Assembly: GCF_001665395.1 (NCBI RefSeq)
Contig: NZ_LZSG01000005.1
Location: 124,001-188,000, forward strand
DNA from: Mycobacterium sp. 1164966.3
GTDB lineage: Bacteria; Actinomycetota; Actinomycetes; Mycobacteriales; Mycobacteriaceae
Reading direction: 5' to 3'
Length of the DNA stretch: 64,000 nt
Under the pieces are notes generated by a model. That model saw only the letters and a list, made by a program, of their open reading frames with translations, made no database searches and had not been told where the DNA came from. A program made the translations under genes and the position numbers. Below, piece by piece: positions 1 through 7,537 of this stretch. Within the stretch, counting starts at the first letter, position 1. Each line of letters starts with the position of its first letter.

Positions 1-476
1 TTTGACGAGCCATAGCCGCCCCAGCCCGGGTACGGCTCGACGGCCGCATCGGACGTCAGGTTGACGATCGTCCCGGCGTTCTCGACGAGCGCCGGCAGGG
101 TCGCCTGGATGAGGGCAAGCGGCGCGAACAGGTTGGTCTGATAGACGGCCTGTAGCTCTGTTTCCGGATAGTCGCCGAGAACGGGTTGTGGGCTTGGTCC
201 CAGCCGACTCGCGTTGTTCACCAGCAGCCGAAGCCGGCCCGCGCCGGTGGCCGTACCGACCAGCGTGGCGCGATGCGCCGCGTCGGTGACGTCGCCGGGT
301 AACGCGATCAGGCCCGCTGAATTCAGCTCTCGGGCAGTCGTTTCCAGATCGTCGGCGCGGCGGGCATCGCCGACGACGGTCCAGCCGAGGTCGAGCAAAG
401 CGGCGGTCACCGCTCGGCCGAACCCGCGTGAAGCGCCGGTGACGATAGCAACAGAATTGGTCGTGGATTGCGTCAT
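1..476 (-). CDS. Short-chain dehydrogenase/reductase (C-terminus beyond window edge)
   Basis: Partial gene reading off the left edge. From ATG at 476 the translation begins MTQSTTNSVAIVTGASRGFG, which holds the SDR glycine-rich NAD(P)-binding motif TGxxxGxG. A DVTD segment, the NNAS motif and a catalytic YxxxK (YGSSK) follow in order. It is a classical Rossmann-fold oxidoreductase; the substrate cannot be told from sequence. The gene is divergent from soxR. A -10-like CAGTAT lies only 6 nt before the ATG, so the transcript is probably leaderless. The promoter has the stretched 19-bp spacer of MerR-type targets and a SoxR-box-like palindrome, so this is probably the SoxR target gene. Product class is secure; regulation is inferred. 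Confidence 0.85.
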   Translation of the reverse strand, partial: MTQSTTNSVAIVTGASRGFGRAVTAALLDLGWTVVGDARRADDLETTARELNSAGLIALPGDVTDAAHRATLVGTATGAGRLRLLVNNASRLGPSPQPVLGDYPETELQAVYQTNLFAPLALIQATLPALVENAGTIVNLTSDAAVEPYPGWGGYGSS

Positions 477-482
477 ACGGCC

Positions 483-513
483 ATACTGGTAGTTAAAGTT
501 AACTTTAAGTCAA
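483..513 (-). promoter_or_regulatory. SoxR-type promoter/operator of the SDR gene
   Basis: On the minus strand TTGACT (508-513) and CAGTAT (483-488) are separated by exactly 19 bp. That over-long spacer is typical of MerR-family-activated promoters. The spacer carries the perfect 16-bp palindrome TTAAAGTTAACTTTAA (493-508). Its core AAGTTAACTT is identical to the core of the E. coli soxS SoxR box as I recall it. The -10 ends 6 nt before the SDR start codon, fitting a leaderless mRNA. Binding is inferred. Confidence 0.75.
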
Positions 514-531
514 GTGCTAAGGGGTGTCGGC

Positions 532-996
532 ATGGACAAGCGGGACTTGTTCACCGTCAGCGAGATAGCGAATCGCAGCGGGTTCGCACCGTCGGCTATC
601 CGGTTCTACGAGAGCCAGGGTCTGATCAGCGCGACCCGGACATCCGGCGGTCAGCGCCGATTCGAACGCCAGATGTTGCGGCGTCTGGCGTTCATCCGCG
701 CCGCCCGAAACGTCGGGTTGAGCCTGGACGAGGTGGCTGCGGCGCTGGCCAAACTGCCCGACGGGCGCAACCCGACGCGTGCCGACTGGAGTCGACTGTC
801 CAAAGACTGGCGCGCACGCCTGGATGATCAGATCGCCGGGTTGATGGCGCTTCGCGACAACTTGGATTCGTGTATCGGCTGTGGCTGCCTGTCGTTGAAG
901 CGGTGCGCGATCTCCAATCCGGCCGACTGGGCGGCGGCTGCCGGGCCCGGTGCGGTGTACCTGCCGCGCTCATTGCGACGATCACGGGAGGGGTGA
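532..996 (+). CDS. soxR: SoxR, redox-sensing MerR-family activator
   Basis: 155-aa MerR-family regulator. The N-terminal winged helix-turn-helix (about residues 8-75, with SAIRFYESQGLI) is followed by a dimerisation helix. A C-terminal cluster C114-x2-C117-x-C119-x5-C125 is the SoxR signature that binds a [2Fe-2S] cluster, whose oxidation by redox-cycling compounds or superoxide switches on the target promoter. ATG 532 is preferred because AAGGGGT lies just upstream; an in-frame GTG at 514 would overlap the operator region. It is divergent from an SDR gene whose promoter carries a matching operator. In actinomycetes SoxR often controls small sets of oxidoreductases, which fits. No soxS-like gene is visible. 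Confidence 0.92.
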   Translation: MDKRDLFTVSEIANRSGFAPSAIRFYESQGLISATRTSGGQRRFERQMLRRLAFIRAARNVGLSLDEVAAALAKLPDGRNPTRADWSRLSKDWRARLDDQIAGLMALRDNLDSCIGCGCLSLKRCAISNPADWAAAAGPGAVYLPRSLRRSREG

Positions 997-1007
997 TCGG
1001 TGTCGCG

Positions 1008-1129
1008 CGTTCGGTGTGAACTGACGGCTTTCGGTGTGAACTCACGGCTTTCGGTGTGACCGTAGGGCGGGAATCCGCGCAAATTTCCACCCTGGCCGCA
1101 CACCGAAAGCCCAGGATTCACTCCCAAAG
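1008..1129. repeat. Inverted array of 20-bp units with 22-bp core (copy A)
   Basis: Three direct 20-bp units (1008-1027, 1028-1047, 1048-1067), typified by CTTTCGGTGTGAACTCACGG, are followed by a 22-bp core (1068-1089). Two units in reverse orientation follow (1090-1109, 1110-1129), ending in CACACCGAAAG and CACTCCCAAAG. The same plan with the same 22-bp core length recurs at 40274-40435. The array lies between the convergent ends of soxR and pckA, 11 bp from a strong hairpin. No protein is encoded. Function unknown. Confidence 0.8.
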
Positions 1130-1140
1130 CCTCGGAGCGC

Positions 1141-1197
1141 CGAGCAGACGTAAAATCCCCCCAAACAGGCGTTTTGGGGGGATTTTGCGTCTGCTCG
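1141..1197. terminator. Bidirectional terminator-like hairpin between soxR and pckA
   Basis: CGAGCAGACGTAAAATCCCC pairs with a near-perfect complement ending in TTTTGCGTCTGCTCG, giving a stem of about 22 bp with a short loop. It sits just past the pckA stop and serves the convergent soxR and pckA. The same GAGCAGACGCAAAA ends recur at 23089, 29680 and 61760. This resembles the mycobacterial TRIT (tuberculosis Rho-independent terminator) motif described from covariance searches; the assignment is from memory. Confidence 0.8.
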
Positions 1198-1199
1198 CG

Positions 1200-3029
1200 C
1201 TACTGCGCCTCGGCCAAGCGATGCTTGAGGGCGTCGAACTCGTCCTTGACCCCGGTGGGCAGCTTCTCGCCGACGAACTTGAACCACTCCTCGATCAGCG
1301 GCAGTTCCTTGCGCCACTCGTCGGGTTTGACCGCCAGCGCCTTGGCAACGTCGTCGGGGTCCACGTCGAGCCCGTCCAGGTCTAGGTCCTCGACGGCGGG
1401 AACAACACCGATCGGCGTGTCCTGTCCGCCGGCCTGGTGCTCGATGCGGTCGACGATCCACTTGAGCACCCGGCTGTTCTCACCGAAGCCGGGCCACAGA
1501 AACTTGCCGTCGTCGCCGCGGCGGAACCAGTTGACGAAGAACACCTTCGGCAACTTGGACTCGTCAGAGTTCTTGCCCAGATCCAGCCAGTGCTGGAAGT
1601 AGTCCCCGACGTGGTAGCCGAGGAACGGCAGCATGGCCATCGGGTCGCGGCGCACGGTGCCGACCTTGCCCTCGGCGGCCGCGGTCTGCTCGCTGCCCAT
1701 GGTGGCACCCATGAACACGCCGTGCTGCCAGTCGCGCGCCTCGGTCACCAGCGGCACCGTGGTCTTGCGGCGGGCGCCGAACAGAATTCCCGAGATCGGC
1801 ACGCCCTGCGGGTCATCCCACTCCGGCGCCAGGATCGGGCACTGCGACATCGGCGTGCAGTACCGCGAATTCGGGTGCGCGGCTTTGGTTTCCGTCTCGC
1901 GGATGATCCAGTCGTTACCCTTCCAGTCGATCAGGTGATCCGGCTCGCCTTCGAGACCTTCCCACCACACGTCGTTGTCGTCGGTGAGGGCAACGTTGGT
2001 GAACACCGTGTTGCCGCCCGCGATGGTGCGCATGGCATTGGGGTTGGATTTCCAGTTGGTGCCGGGTGCGACGCCGAAGAAACCGAACTCCGGGTTCACC
2101 GCGTACAGCCGGCCGTCCTTGCCGAACCGCATCCAGGCGATGTCGTCGCCCAGGGTCTCGGCGCGCCAACCCGGGATGGTCGGCTGCAGCATCGCGAGGT
2201 TGGTCTTGCCGCATGCCGACGGGAACGCGGCCGCAAAGTAGTAGGCCTTGTTCTCAGGGGAGATCAGCTTGAGGATCAGCATGTGCTCGGCGAGCCAGCC
2301 CTCGTCGTGCGCCATCGCCGACGCGATGCGCAGCGAGTAGCACTTCTTGCCCAGCAGCGCGTTGCCGCCGTAGCCGGAGCCGTAGCTCCAGATCTCGCGG
2401 GTCTCCGGGAAGTGGGTGATGTACTTGGTGTCGTTGCACGGCCAGGGCACGTCTGCCTGGCCCGGCTCCAGCGGAGCGCCGACCGAGTGCAGCGCCTTGA
2501 CGAAGAACCCGTCGTCGCCGATCTTGTCCAGGGCGGCCTTGCCCATCCGGGTCATGGTGCGCATGGAGACCACGACGTATTCCGAGTCCGTGATCTCGAC
2601 GCCGAGCTTGGGGTCATCGGCACCGAGCGGGCCCATGCAGAACGGCACTACCCACATGGTGCGCCCGCGCATGCAGCCGCGGTACAACTCGGTCATGGTG
2701 GCCCGCATCTCGGCGGGGTCCATCCAGTTGTTGGTCGGGCCGGCGTCGATCTCGCGCTCGGAACAGATGAACGTCCGGGACTCCACGCGGGCCACGTCCG
2801 ACGGGTCGGACAACGCCAGGTAAGAATTCGGGTGCTTCTTCTCGTTCAGCTTCTTGAAGGTGCCCACCTCCACCAAGTGATTGGCGAGCCGCTGGAACTC
2901 CTCGTCGGAGCCGTCGGCAAAGACCACCCGGTCGGGCTGCGTCAACTCGGCAACCTCTTCTACCCAGGACAGCAGCCCCTGGTGTTTAGTAGGCGCGGTA
3001 TCAAGCCCGGGAATGGTCGCTGAGGTCAT
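1200..3029 (-). CDS. pckA: Phosphoenolpyruvate carboxykinase (GTP)
   Basis: 609 aa, close to the recalled 606 aa of Mtb PckA (Rv0211). It converts oxaloacetate plus GTP to PEP, CO2 and GDP, the entry step of gluconeogenesis when mycobacteria grow on fatty acids or cholesterol. Diagnostic features are the GTP-PEPCK P-loop [12 protein letters not shown], the upstream substrate region with [21 protein letters not shown], and downstream [19 protein letters not shown] 3029 is chosen because AGGAGA precedes it; an in-frame start 24 codons upstream lacks this. The 223-bp region 3030-3252 should hold the promoter, but no convincing -35/-10 pair was found. Transcription ends at the hairpin at 1141-1197. 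Confidence 0.97.
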   Translation of the reverse strand: MTSATIPGLDTAPTKHQGLLSWVEEVAELTQPDRVVFADGSDEEFQRLANHLVEVGTFKKLNEKKHPNSYLALSDPSDVARVESRTFICSEREIDAGPTNNWMDPAEMRATMTELYRGCMRGRTMWVVPFCMGPLGADDPKLGVEITDSEYVVVSMRTMTRMGKAALDKIGDDGFFVKALHSVGAPLEPGQADVPWPCNDTKYITHFPETREIWSYGSGYGGNALLGKKCYSLRIASAMAHDEGWLAEHMLILKLISPENKAYYFAAAFPSACGKTNLAMLQPTIPGWRAETLGDDIAWMRFGKDGRLYAVNPEFGFFGVAPGTNWKSNPNAMRTIAGGNTVFTNVALTDDNDVWWEGLEGEPDHLIDWKGNDWIIRETETKAAHPNSRYCTPMSQCPILAPEWDDPQGVPISGILFGARRKTTVPLVTEARDWQHGVFMGATMGSEQTAAAEGKVGTVRRDPMAMLPFLGYHVGDYFQHWLDLGKNSDESKLPKVFFVNWFRRGDDGKFLWPGFGENSRVLKWIVDRIEHQAGGQDTPIGVVPAVEDLDLDGLDVDPDDVAKALAVKPDEWRKELPLIEEWFKFVGEKLPTGVKDEFDALKHRLAEAQ

Positions 3030-3252
3030 CGAACTCTCCTGAATTCTTCTGGGTCCTTCGGGGTACTGCGGGGCAATCAGCGTTGCTTGGCGATCGCCCA
3101 CACAACTGGTTCACGCGGTGAAGCTTTACATACAGGTTATCGCGAGCAACTTGTCGAGACAGGCACGGGCGGGTATAAGCCTTCTCACAACAACGATTCA
3201 GAAGCGTCATGGTCGTCCGCAAATCGTGCCTTTTGCCATATCCGAGGCCCAG

Positions 3253-4746
3253 CTAATCACCCATCTCAGCGGGACCCTTGGATTTGGATATACCCGCTTC
3301 GCCGAGTTCTGCACGTACCGCGTCCAGCGCCGCCTGCACCGTCGGCATCTCCCGGTCACGCACCGCTGCGGCCCGGGCCGCAGCGATGGCGTATTCGCGC
3401 AACTCGGTGTCGATGGCACTGACCTGATCGGCCACCTGCGCATTCTCGGCCTCATCGCGCGCACTGAGCGCGGTGTTCAGCAACGTCTCGGCGATCAGCA
3501 CCCGCGTGGCGACCAACTCCTCCACTACGGACCGCAGCGATTCCGTCGCCTCGCCGGCCCAGCGGTCCAGGACGGCGCGGTCGCGCAGCAGGCCGCGGAT
3601 GTTCACCACCAGCAGCGTGGCCACCAGGCCGATCGCCACACACACCGCGAACCCGGCAACGGAAAGCCAGGGGGAGAGCCTGGGCGCCAGGCCGGCCAGC
3701 AAGCGATTGAGCGTCAGCGCTACCCCGAGACCGAAGCCGACGCCCAACAGCATCATCAGCCACGTTTCCTGACGCCGCGACTTCAGCGGTGGGGCCGGAA
3801 CCTCGACGTCGGGCAGTTTCTCCAGCGGCGGCAGGTCCACCGGCACCCGCATCACCTGCGCGACGTCGGCGAGGTGCGCGGCGGTGCCTTCGCTGACCTC
3901 GGCGACCACGTCGTTGATCCGGCCGCGCGCATACGTCTCGAAGCCGGGCATGTTGCGTCGGGACAGACCCGCCGCGTCCTCCTGTAGTTCCCCGCGCACC
4001 GAGGAACACCGGTTGCGGGCAAAGTGGGACAACTGCACACGGGCCTGCTGGATCTGGCCGCGCAGCATGATGATGTGTTCAGTTTTCGACTGACGCCGTT
4101 GCCGCAGGGCCGTACTGCGTTGCTCGCGCAGTGCGTCAACCCTGGCCTGCCGCCCGGCACCCTCGGCATCCCGGTCGAATCGCTTCGCCACCGTCTGCAA
4201 TCGGGATTCCCACGCCCGCAACCTGTTTCGGCGCGCGACGTCCGATGCAGCGAGCTGTCTCTCAACCGCGCGGATCAGCTCGTCGACCCGAGGCTCTCCG
4301 ATCTCGGGTAACGCAGCCACCCCGGCCCAGGGCACCCGGGCATAGCGCTGCGCGTGCGCGGCGAGCTTGTCTCGGTCCGCGTTCAGCACGTCGCGCCAGG
4401 TGCGGTGGATGTCGATCTTGGAAACCACCCCGATCACCGCGTCGGTGTACTCCGCAGCGGCGTCCAGCAGCGCACAGTCAGACTCCGTCAGCTCGGCAGC
4501 CGCCGAAACCACGAACACCACCGCGATCGGAGCGTCACCGGGACCCAGGTCCGTCGACTCGACGAACTTGTGCTGCGGCAACCGTTCCCGCAGGGCGGCG
4601 GCGACACCACTCACCCCGGCCATCCACGGGCCGGTCACCAGCACCACGTCGCGGCGGTTGATGGCCGGCGCATCCAGCCGCGGGCCGATCGCCGCAACCA
4701 GCGCGTCCACCTGGCCGGCCGGGTCGTCATGCGCCGCCTCGCTCAC
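3253..4746 (-). CDS. Degenerate dynamin-like GTPase with two membrane segments
   Basis: 497 aa; apparent counterpart of Mtb Rv0210. Near residues 35-50 a P-loop-like segment VTGPWMAGVSGVA lacks the usual GK[ST]. A G4-like SKID follows at about residue 110. A long Arg/Gln-rich helical region comes next, then two hydrophobic helices at about 327-347 and 360-385, then a final helical stretch. This layout (G domain, helical stalk, paired membrane helices) suggests a bacterial dynamin-like membrane-remodelling protein, but nucleotide binding is doubtful. The GTG start overlaps the stop of the upstream gene (GTGA), so the two are translationally coupled and probably form a heteromeric pair. Function not established. 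Confidence 0.75.
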   Translation of the reverse strand: MSEAAHDDPAGQVDALVAAIGPRLDAPAINRRDVVLVTGPWMAGVSGVAAALRERLPQHKFVESTDLGPGDAPIAVVFVVSAAAELTESDCALLDAAAEYTDAVIGVVSKIDIHRTWRDVLNADRDKLAAHAQRYARVPWAGVAALPEIGEPRVDELIRAVERQLAASDVARRNRLRAWESRLQTVAKRFDRDAEGAGRQARVDALREQRSTALRQRRQSKTEHIIMLRGQIQQARVQLSHFARNRCSSVRGELQEDAAGLSRRNMPGFETYARGRINDVVAEVSEGTAAHLADVAQVMRVPVDLPPLEKLPDVEVPAPPLKSRRQETWLMMLLGVGFGLGVALTLNRLLAGLAPRLSPWLSVAGFAVCVAIGLVATLLVVNIRGLLRDRAVLDRWAGEATESLRSVVEELVATRVLIAETLLNTALSARDEAENAQVADQVSAIDTELREYAIAAARAAAVRDREMPTVQAALDAVRAELGEAGISKSKGPAEMGD

Positions 4747-5828
4747 CGTGATGCCCCAACCGCACGCGACCACAACCGAAGGGAGCCTCTGGCGATATCC
4801 GCAGCGCACGCCCGGTGGACGTCGCTGACAGAGCAGTCAACGCTGTACCGCTGCCACCGCGCTGCCCGCGAAAGGTGCTCGTCCGGGCCATCTGCGACGA
4901 GGCCGGCTTGTGGACGGGCGGCCAACCCGGCAACGTCCACCAGGTCAGCGGCGTCGGCCAGCCGGGACAGCACTGTGTCGTCGTGGGTCAGAAATTGACC
5001 GATCCGCTCACCCAATCGGTCCTCGGAGCCCGACTCGCAGACGGCCAGAGCCTCCAATGCCGCGACGGCATCGAGCACCCGCCGGTAGCGCAGCTCGGCG
5101 GCGAGGGCATTGATCTTGGCGACGACGGCGTCGACACAGCTCACCTGGCGCAGCAGTGCCCGCAGCTGAGCCGGCGAGTAACCCCTACCGACCGCGGCGA
5201 GTGCAAGCGCGGTGCCGAACAGGTCGAAGAAGTTCAGCAGTCGCCGCCGGCCCTCGACCGGCACCGGACTTTCCGCGGCCAGCTCGCGCACGGCGGCCCA
5301 TGCGTCGTCCGAGTCGTCAAGCGCGGCCAGCAACCCGATCATCGGTTCCACCGGTGCCCCAAGCAGGCCCGCAAACTCAGCGCACCGGGCGCGCGCCGCG
5401 GCAACCGGCCCCTCGCCGGCGAACCCGGCCAAATCGGCTTTGTTCAGCACCACCAACACCGGGTGCCGGGTGGAGATCGCCGCGACGGCCGCGGAATCCT
5501 CGGGTTTGACCACCTCCGCGACGACGTACACCAACACGTCGGCATCAGGGTGGAACTCGCCCTGCACTTCGGCGGCGCGTATCCCATGGGCAATGCCGGC
5601 GCGGTTCAGGGCGCGCGCGACGGTGCTGCAGCCCACCCCGCGACGTCCGCGAACCTCCACGCGCAACGGCGCGGCGGCAGTCTCGGCGATCGTCGTCACC
5701 CGCGCGTCAGCGACGCCGGCAGCAAATCGCGCCAGCTCATCGACGAAAATCTGGTGCCCCCTGTCCGTTACGTCCTGTCTGCTCGATCCGACCCCACCCC
5801 GCTTGCTTTCGCAAGCGCATCGTGGCAC
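4743..5828 (-). CDS. Dynamin-like/P-loop GTPase, partner of the downstream gene
   Basis: About 361 aa from GTG 5828; apparent counterpart of Mtb Rv0209. VEVRGRRGVGCSTVARALN near residue 60 is a divergent P-loop (GxxGVGCST, lysine missing). VLVVLNKADLAG near residue 127 is a good G4 guanine-specificity motif. Helical sequence without clear membrane segments follows. It overlaps the next gene by 4 bp (GTGA), giving a two-gene operon. The start is uncertain: the frame is open to 5927 and no good ribosome site is visible. A small hairpin (GCTTGC-TTTC-GCAAGC, 5801-5816) lies just inside the chosen start. The open reading is certain; the biochemical role is not. Confidence 0.72.
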   Translation of the reverse strand: MPRCACESKRGGVGSSRQDVTDRGHQIFVDELARFAAGVADARVTTIAETAAAPLRVEVRGRRGVGCSTVARALNRAGIAHGIRAAEVQGEFHPDADVLVYVVAEVVKPEDSAAVAAISTRHPVLVVLNKADLAGFAGEGPVAAARARCAEFAGLLGAPVEPMIGLLAALDDSDDAWAAVRELAAESPVPVEGRRRLLNFFDLFGTALALAAVGRGYSPAQLRALLRQVSCVDAVVAKINALAAELRYRRVLDAVAALEALAVCESGSEDRLGERIGQFLTHDDTVLSRLADAADLVDVAGLAARPQAGLVADGPDEHLSRAARWQRYSVDCSVSDVHRACAADIARGSLRLWSRAVGASR

Positions 5829-5925
5829 TTGCGGCCCGCAGATGCGAGTCGGCCGCCAATCTGTTACCAGCTGAAGGCAACTGTTGGGTATCAATCTGGA
5901 CCACGTGCGGCTACATCGCCCGTTC

Positions 5926-6720
5926 ATGGGCCACGATGGACAAATGCATGCGCAACCCGGCGTGGGGACCTCCGAACAAGGAGTCGCCGGGCGTTATGTC
6001 TCATCCGGGGAAGTCCTGCCCGGCGGACCGGTCACCGCCTTCCGCGCACGGCGTGCCGCCCTGTCCAGTGCGCAGCGCGAGACGTGGGAGCGGCTGTGGC
6101 CACAGCTGGGCATGTCGGTGGGGGCGGGTAGGCACCCGGAGGCCGGCCCGTTGAACACCCGCGCCTGGTTTGGCCGTGACGCGCCGCTGGTGCTCGAAAT
6201 CGGCTGCGGGAGCGGAACTTCCACGTTGGCCATGGCGCGCGAAGAACCGGACATCGACGTCATCGCGGTGGAGGTCTACCGGCGGGGGCTGGCGCAGCTG
6301 TTGTCCGCGATCGACCGTGAGCAGGTCACCAATATCCGGTTGATCCGCGGCGAAGCGGTCTACGTTCTGCAGCGGCTGATGACGCCCGCTGCGCTGAGCG
6401 GCGTTCGGGTGTTCTTTCCCGATCCGTGGCCGAAGGCGCGCCATCACAAACGCCGGTTGCTGCAGCCGGCGACGATCGGTCTGATCAGCGGTCGGCTGCG
6501 CCCCGGTGGTGTGCTGCACGTCGCAACGGACCACGCCGGCTACGCCGAGCAGATCGCCGAGGCCGGCGACGCCGAACCCCGGCTGCGCCGCGTCGATCCC
6601 GCGCAGCCGGGCCTGCAGCTGCCGATCTCAGTCGTCCGCCCCACCACCAAATACGAGACGAAAGCCCAGGATGTCGGCAGTGCCGTTGTCGAGTTGATCT
6701 GGAAGAAGCCCGAGAACTAG
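5926..6720 (+). CDS. trmB: tRNA (guanine-N7-)-methyltransferase
   Basis: 264 aa, class I SAM-dependent methyltransferase of the TrmB family, which makes m7G46 in the tRNA variable loop. Motif I is VLEIGCGSGTST (about residues 85-96). The TrmB signature FFPDPWPKARHHKRRL and the C-terminal TKYETKAQ substrate segment are intact. ATG 5926 (MGHDGQMHAQPGV) matches the recalled Mtb Rv0208c N-terminus; the frame extends to 5884 with less support. It is divergent from the GTPase pair, and its TAG is immediately followed by the ATG of the NYN gene, so the two are cotranscribed and coupled. Confidence 0.95.
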   Translation: MGHDGQMHAQPGVGTSEQGVAGRYVSSGEVLPGGPVTAFRARRAALSSAQRETWERLWPQLGMSVGAGRHPEAGPLNTRAWFGRDAPLVLEIGCGSGTSTLAMAREEPDIDVIAVEVYRRGLAQLLSAIDREQVTNIRLIRGEAVYVLQRLMTPAALSGVRVFFPDPWPKARHHKRRLLQPATIGLISGRLRPGGVLHVATDHAGYAEQIAEAGDAEPRLRRVDPAQPGLQLPISVVRPTTKYETKAQDVGSAVVELIWKKPEN

Positions 6721-7443
6721 ATGACCATGAGCGTGACAGAGGAAGCATCCCCACCGGCAGCGCCGGAACCACAGGACTCCTCGATTGCCGACTTGACCGG
6801 CTTGGTTGGTGAAGCCGCGCCGATCGGCCGGGTGCTGCTGGTATGGGACGGCCCCAACCTAGACATGGGACTGGGCTCCATCCTGGGCCGGCGTCCGACG
6901 GGCGTCGAACGTCCACGTTTCGACGCGCTGGGGCGATGGCTGCTGACCCGTACCGCCGAGGTCGCTGCGGGCCGCCCTGGCGAAGCCATTGAGCCCGAGG
7001 CCACCGTCTTCACCAACATTGCGCCGGGCAGCGCCGAAGTCGTTCGACCGTGGGTGGATGCGTTGCGTAACGTGGGCTTCGCGGTCTTCGCCAAACCGAA
7101 GATCGACGAGGACAGTGACGTCGACCGCGACATGCTGCAACACATCGCCCAGCGGCACCGCGAGGGTCTTGCGGCGCTGGTCGTCGCGTCCGCCGACGGT
7201 CAGGCGTTCCGTCAGCCCCTGGAAGAGATCGCACGCTCCGGAGTCGCGGTGCAGGTGATTGGATTTCGTGAACACGCCAGTTGGGCGTTAGCGTCGGATA
7301 CCTTGGAGTTTGTCGACCTGGAAGATATCGCAGGTGTTTTCCGGGAACCGTTGCCGCGAATCGGCCTGGATTCGCTGCCTGACCAGGGCGCTTGGCTGCA
7401 GCCGTTCCGGCCGCTTGCTTCGCTGCTGGCTTCGCGTGTGTGA
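6721..7443 (+). CDS. NYN-domain (PIN-like) putative ribonuclease
   Basis: 240 aa; counterpart of Mtb Rv0207c. A disordered N-terminus of about 35 residues precedes VLLVWDGPNLDMGLG, the first acidic motif of NYN/LabA-like domains. Further acidic residues follow (KIDEDSDVDRDML) and then LVVASADGQAF, the usual metal-binding and nuclease-fold positions. Such domains are predicted to cut RNA. It starts directly on the trmB stop codon with zero spacing (ATG at 6727 is an alternative), so RNA processing or tRNA metabolism is a reasonable guess. mmpL3 follows after 94 bp, and a short readthrough operon is possible. The substrate is unknown. Confidence 0.85.
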   Translation: MTMSVTEEASPPAAPEPQDSSIADLTGLVGEAAPIGRVLLVWDGPNLDMGLGSILGRRPTGVERPRFDALGRWLLTRTAEVAAGRPGEAIEPEATVFTNIAPGSAEVVRPWVDALRNVGFAVFAKPKIDEDSDVDRDMLQHIAQRHREGLAALVVASADGQAFRQPLEEIARSGVAVQVIGFREHASWALASDTLEFVDLEDIAGVFREPLPRIGLDSLPDQGAWLQPFRPLASLLASRV

Positions 7444-7537
7444 GAACCGACGTGTGGTGGAAAACTGCCAGCACGTCCAAAACCGAAAAAGCCTGACGGC
7501 AAGCCGCGGGTCGCTAAGGATCCAGTAAGGAGTTCAC

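Noticed and set aside
1437..3023. 528-codon plus-strand open frame opposite pckA
   Set aside because: Low-complexity Val/His/Arg-rich translation, exactly antisense to a strongly conserved enzyme; typical high-GC shadow frame.
3173..3190. Candidate pckA promoter (TTATAC with TTGTGA on the minus strand)
   Set aside because: Spacing between the hexamers is only 6 bp, which cannot form a sigma-70-type promoter.
4815..6131. 438-codon plus-strand frame opposite the GTPase gene and into trmB
   Set aside because: Composition and antisense position mark it as a shadow; trmB is in another frame with conserved motifs.
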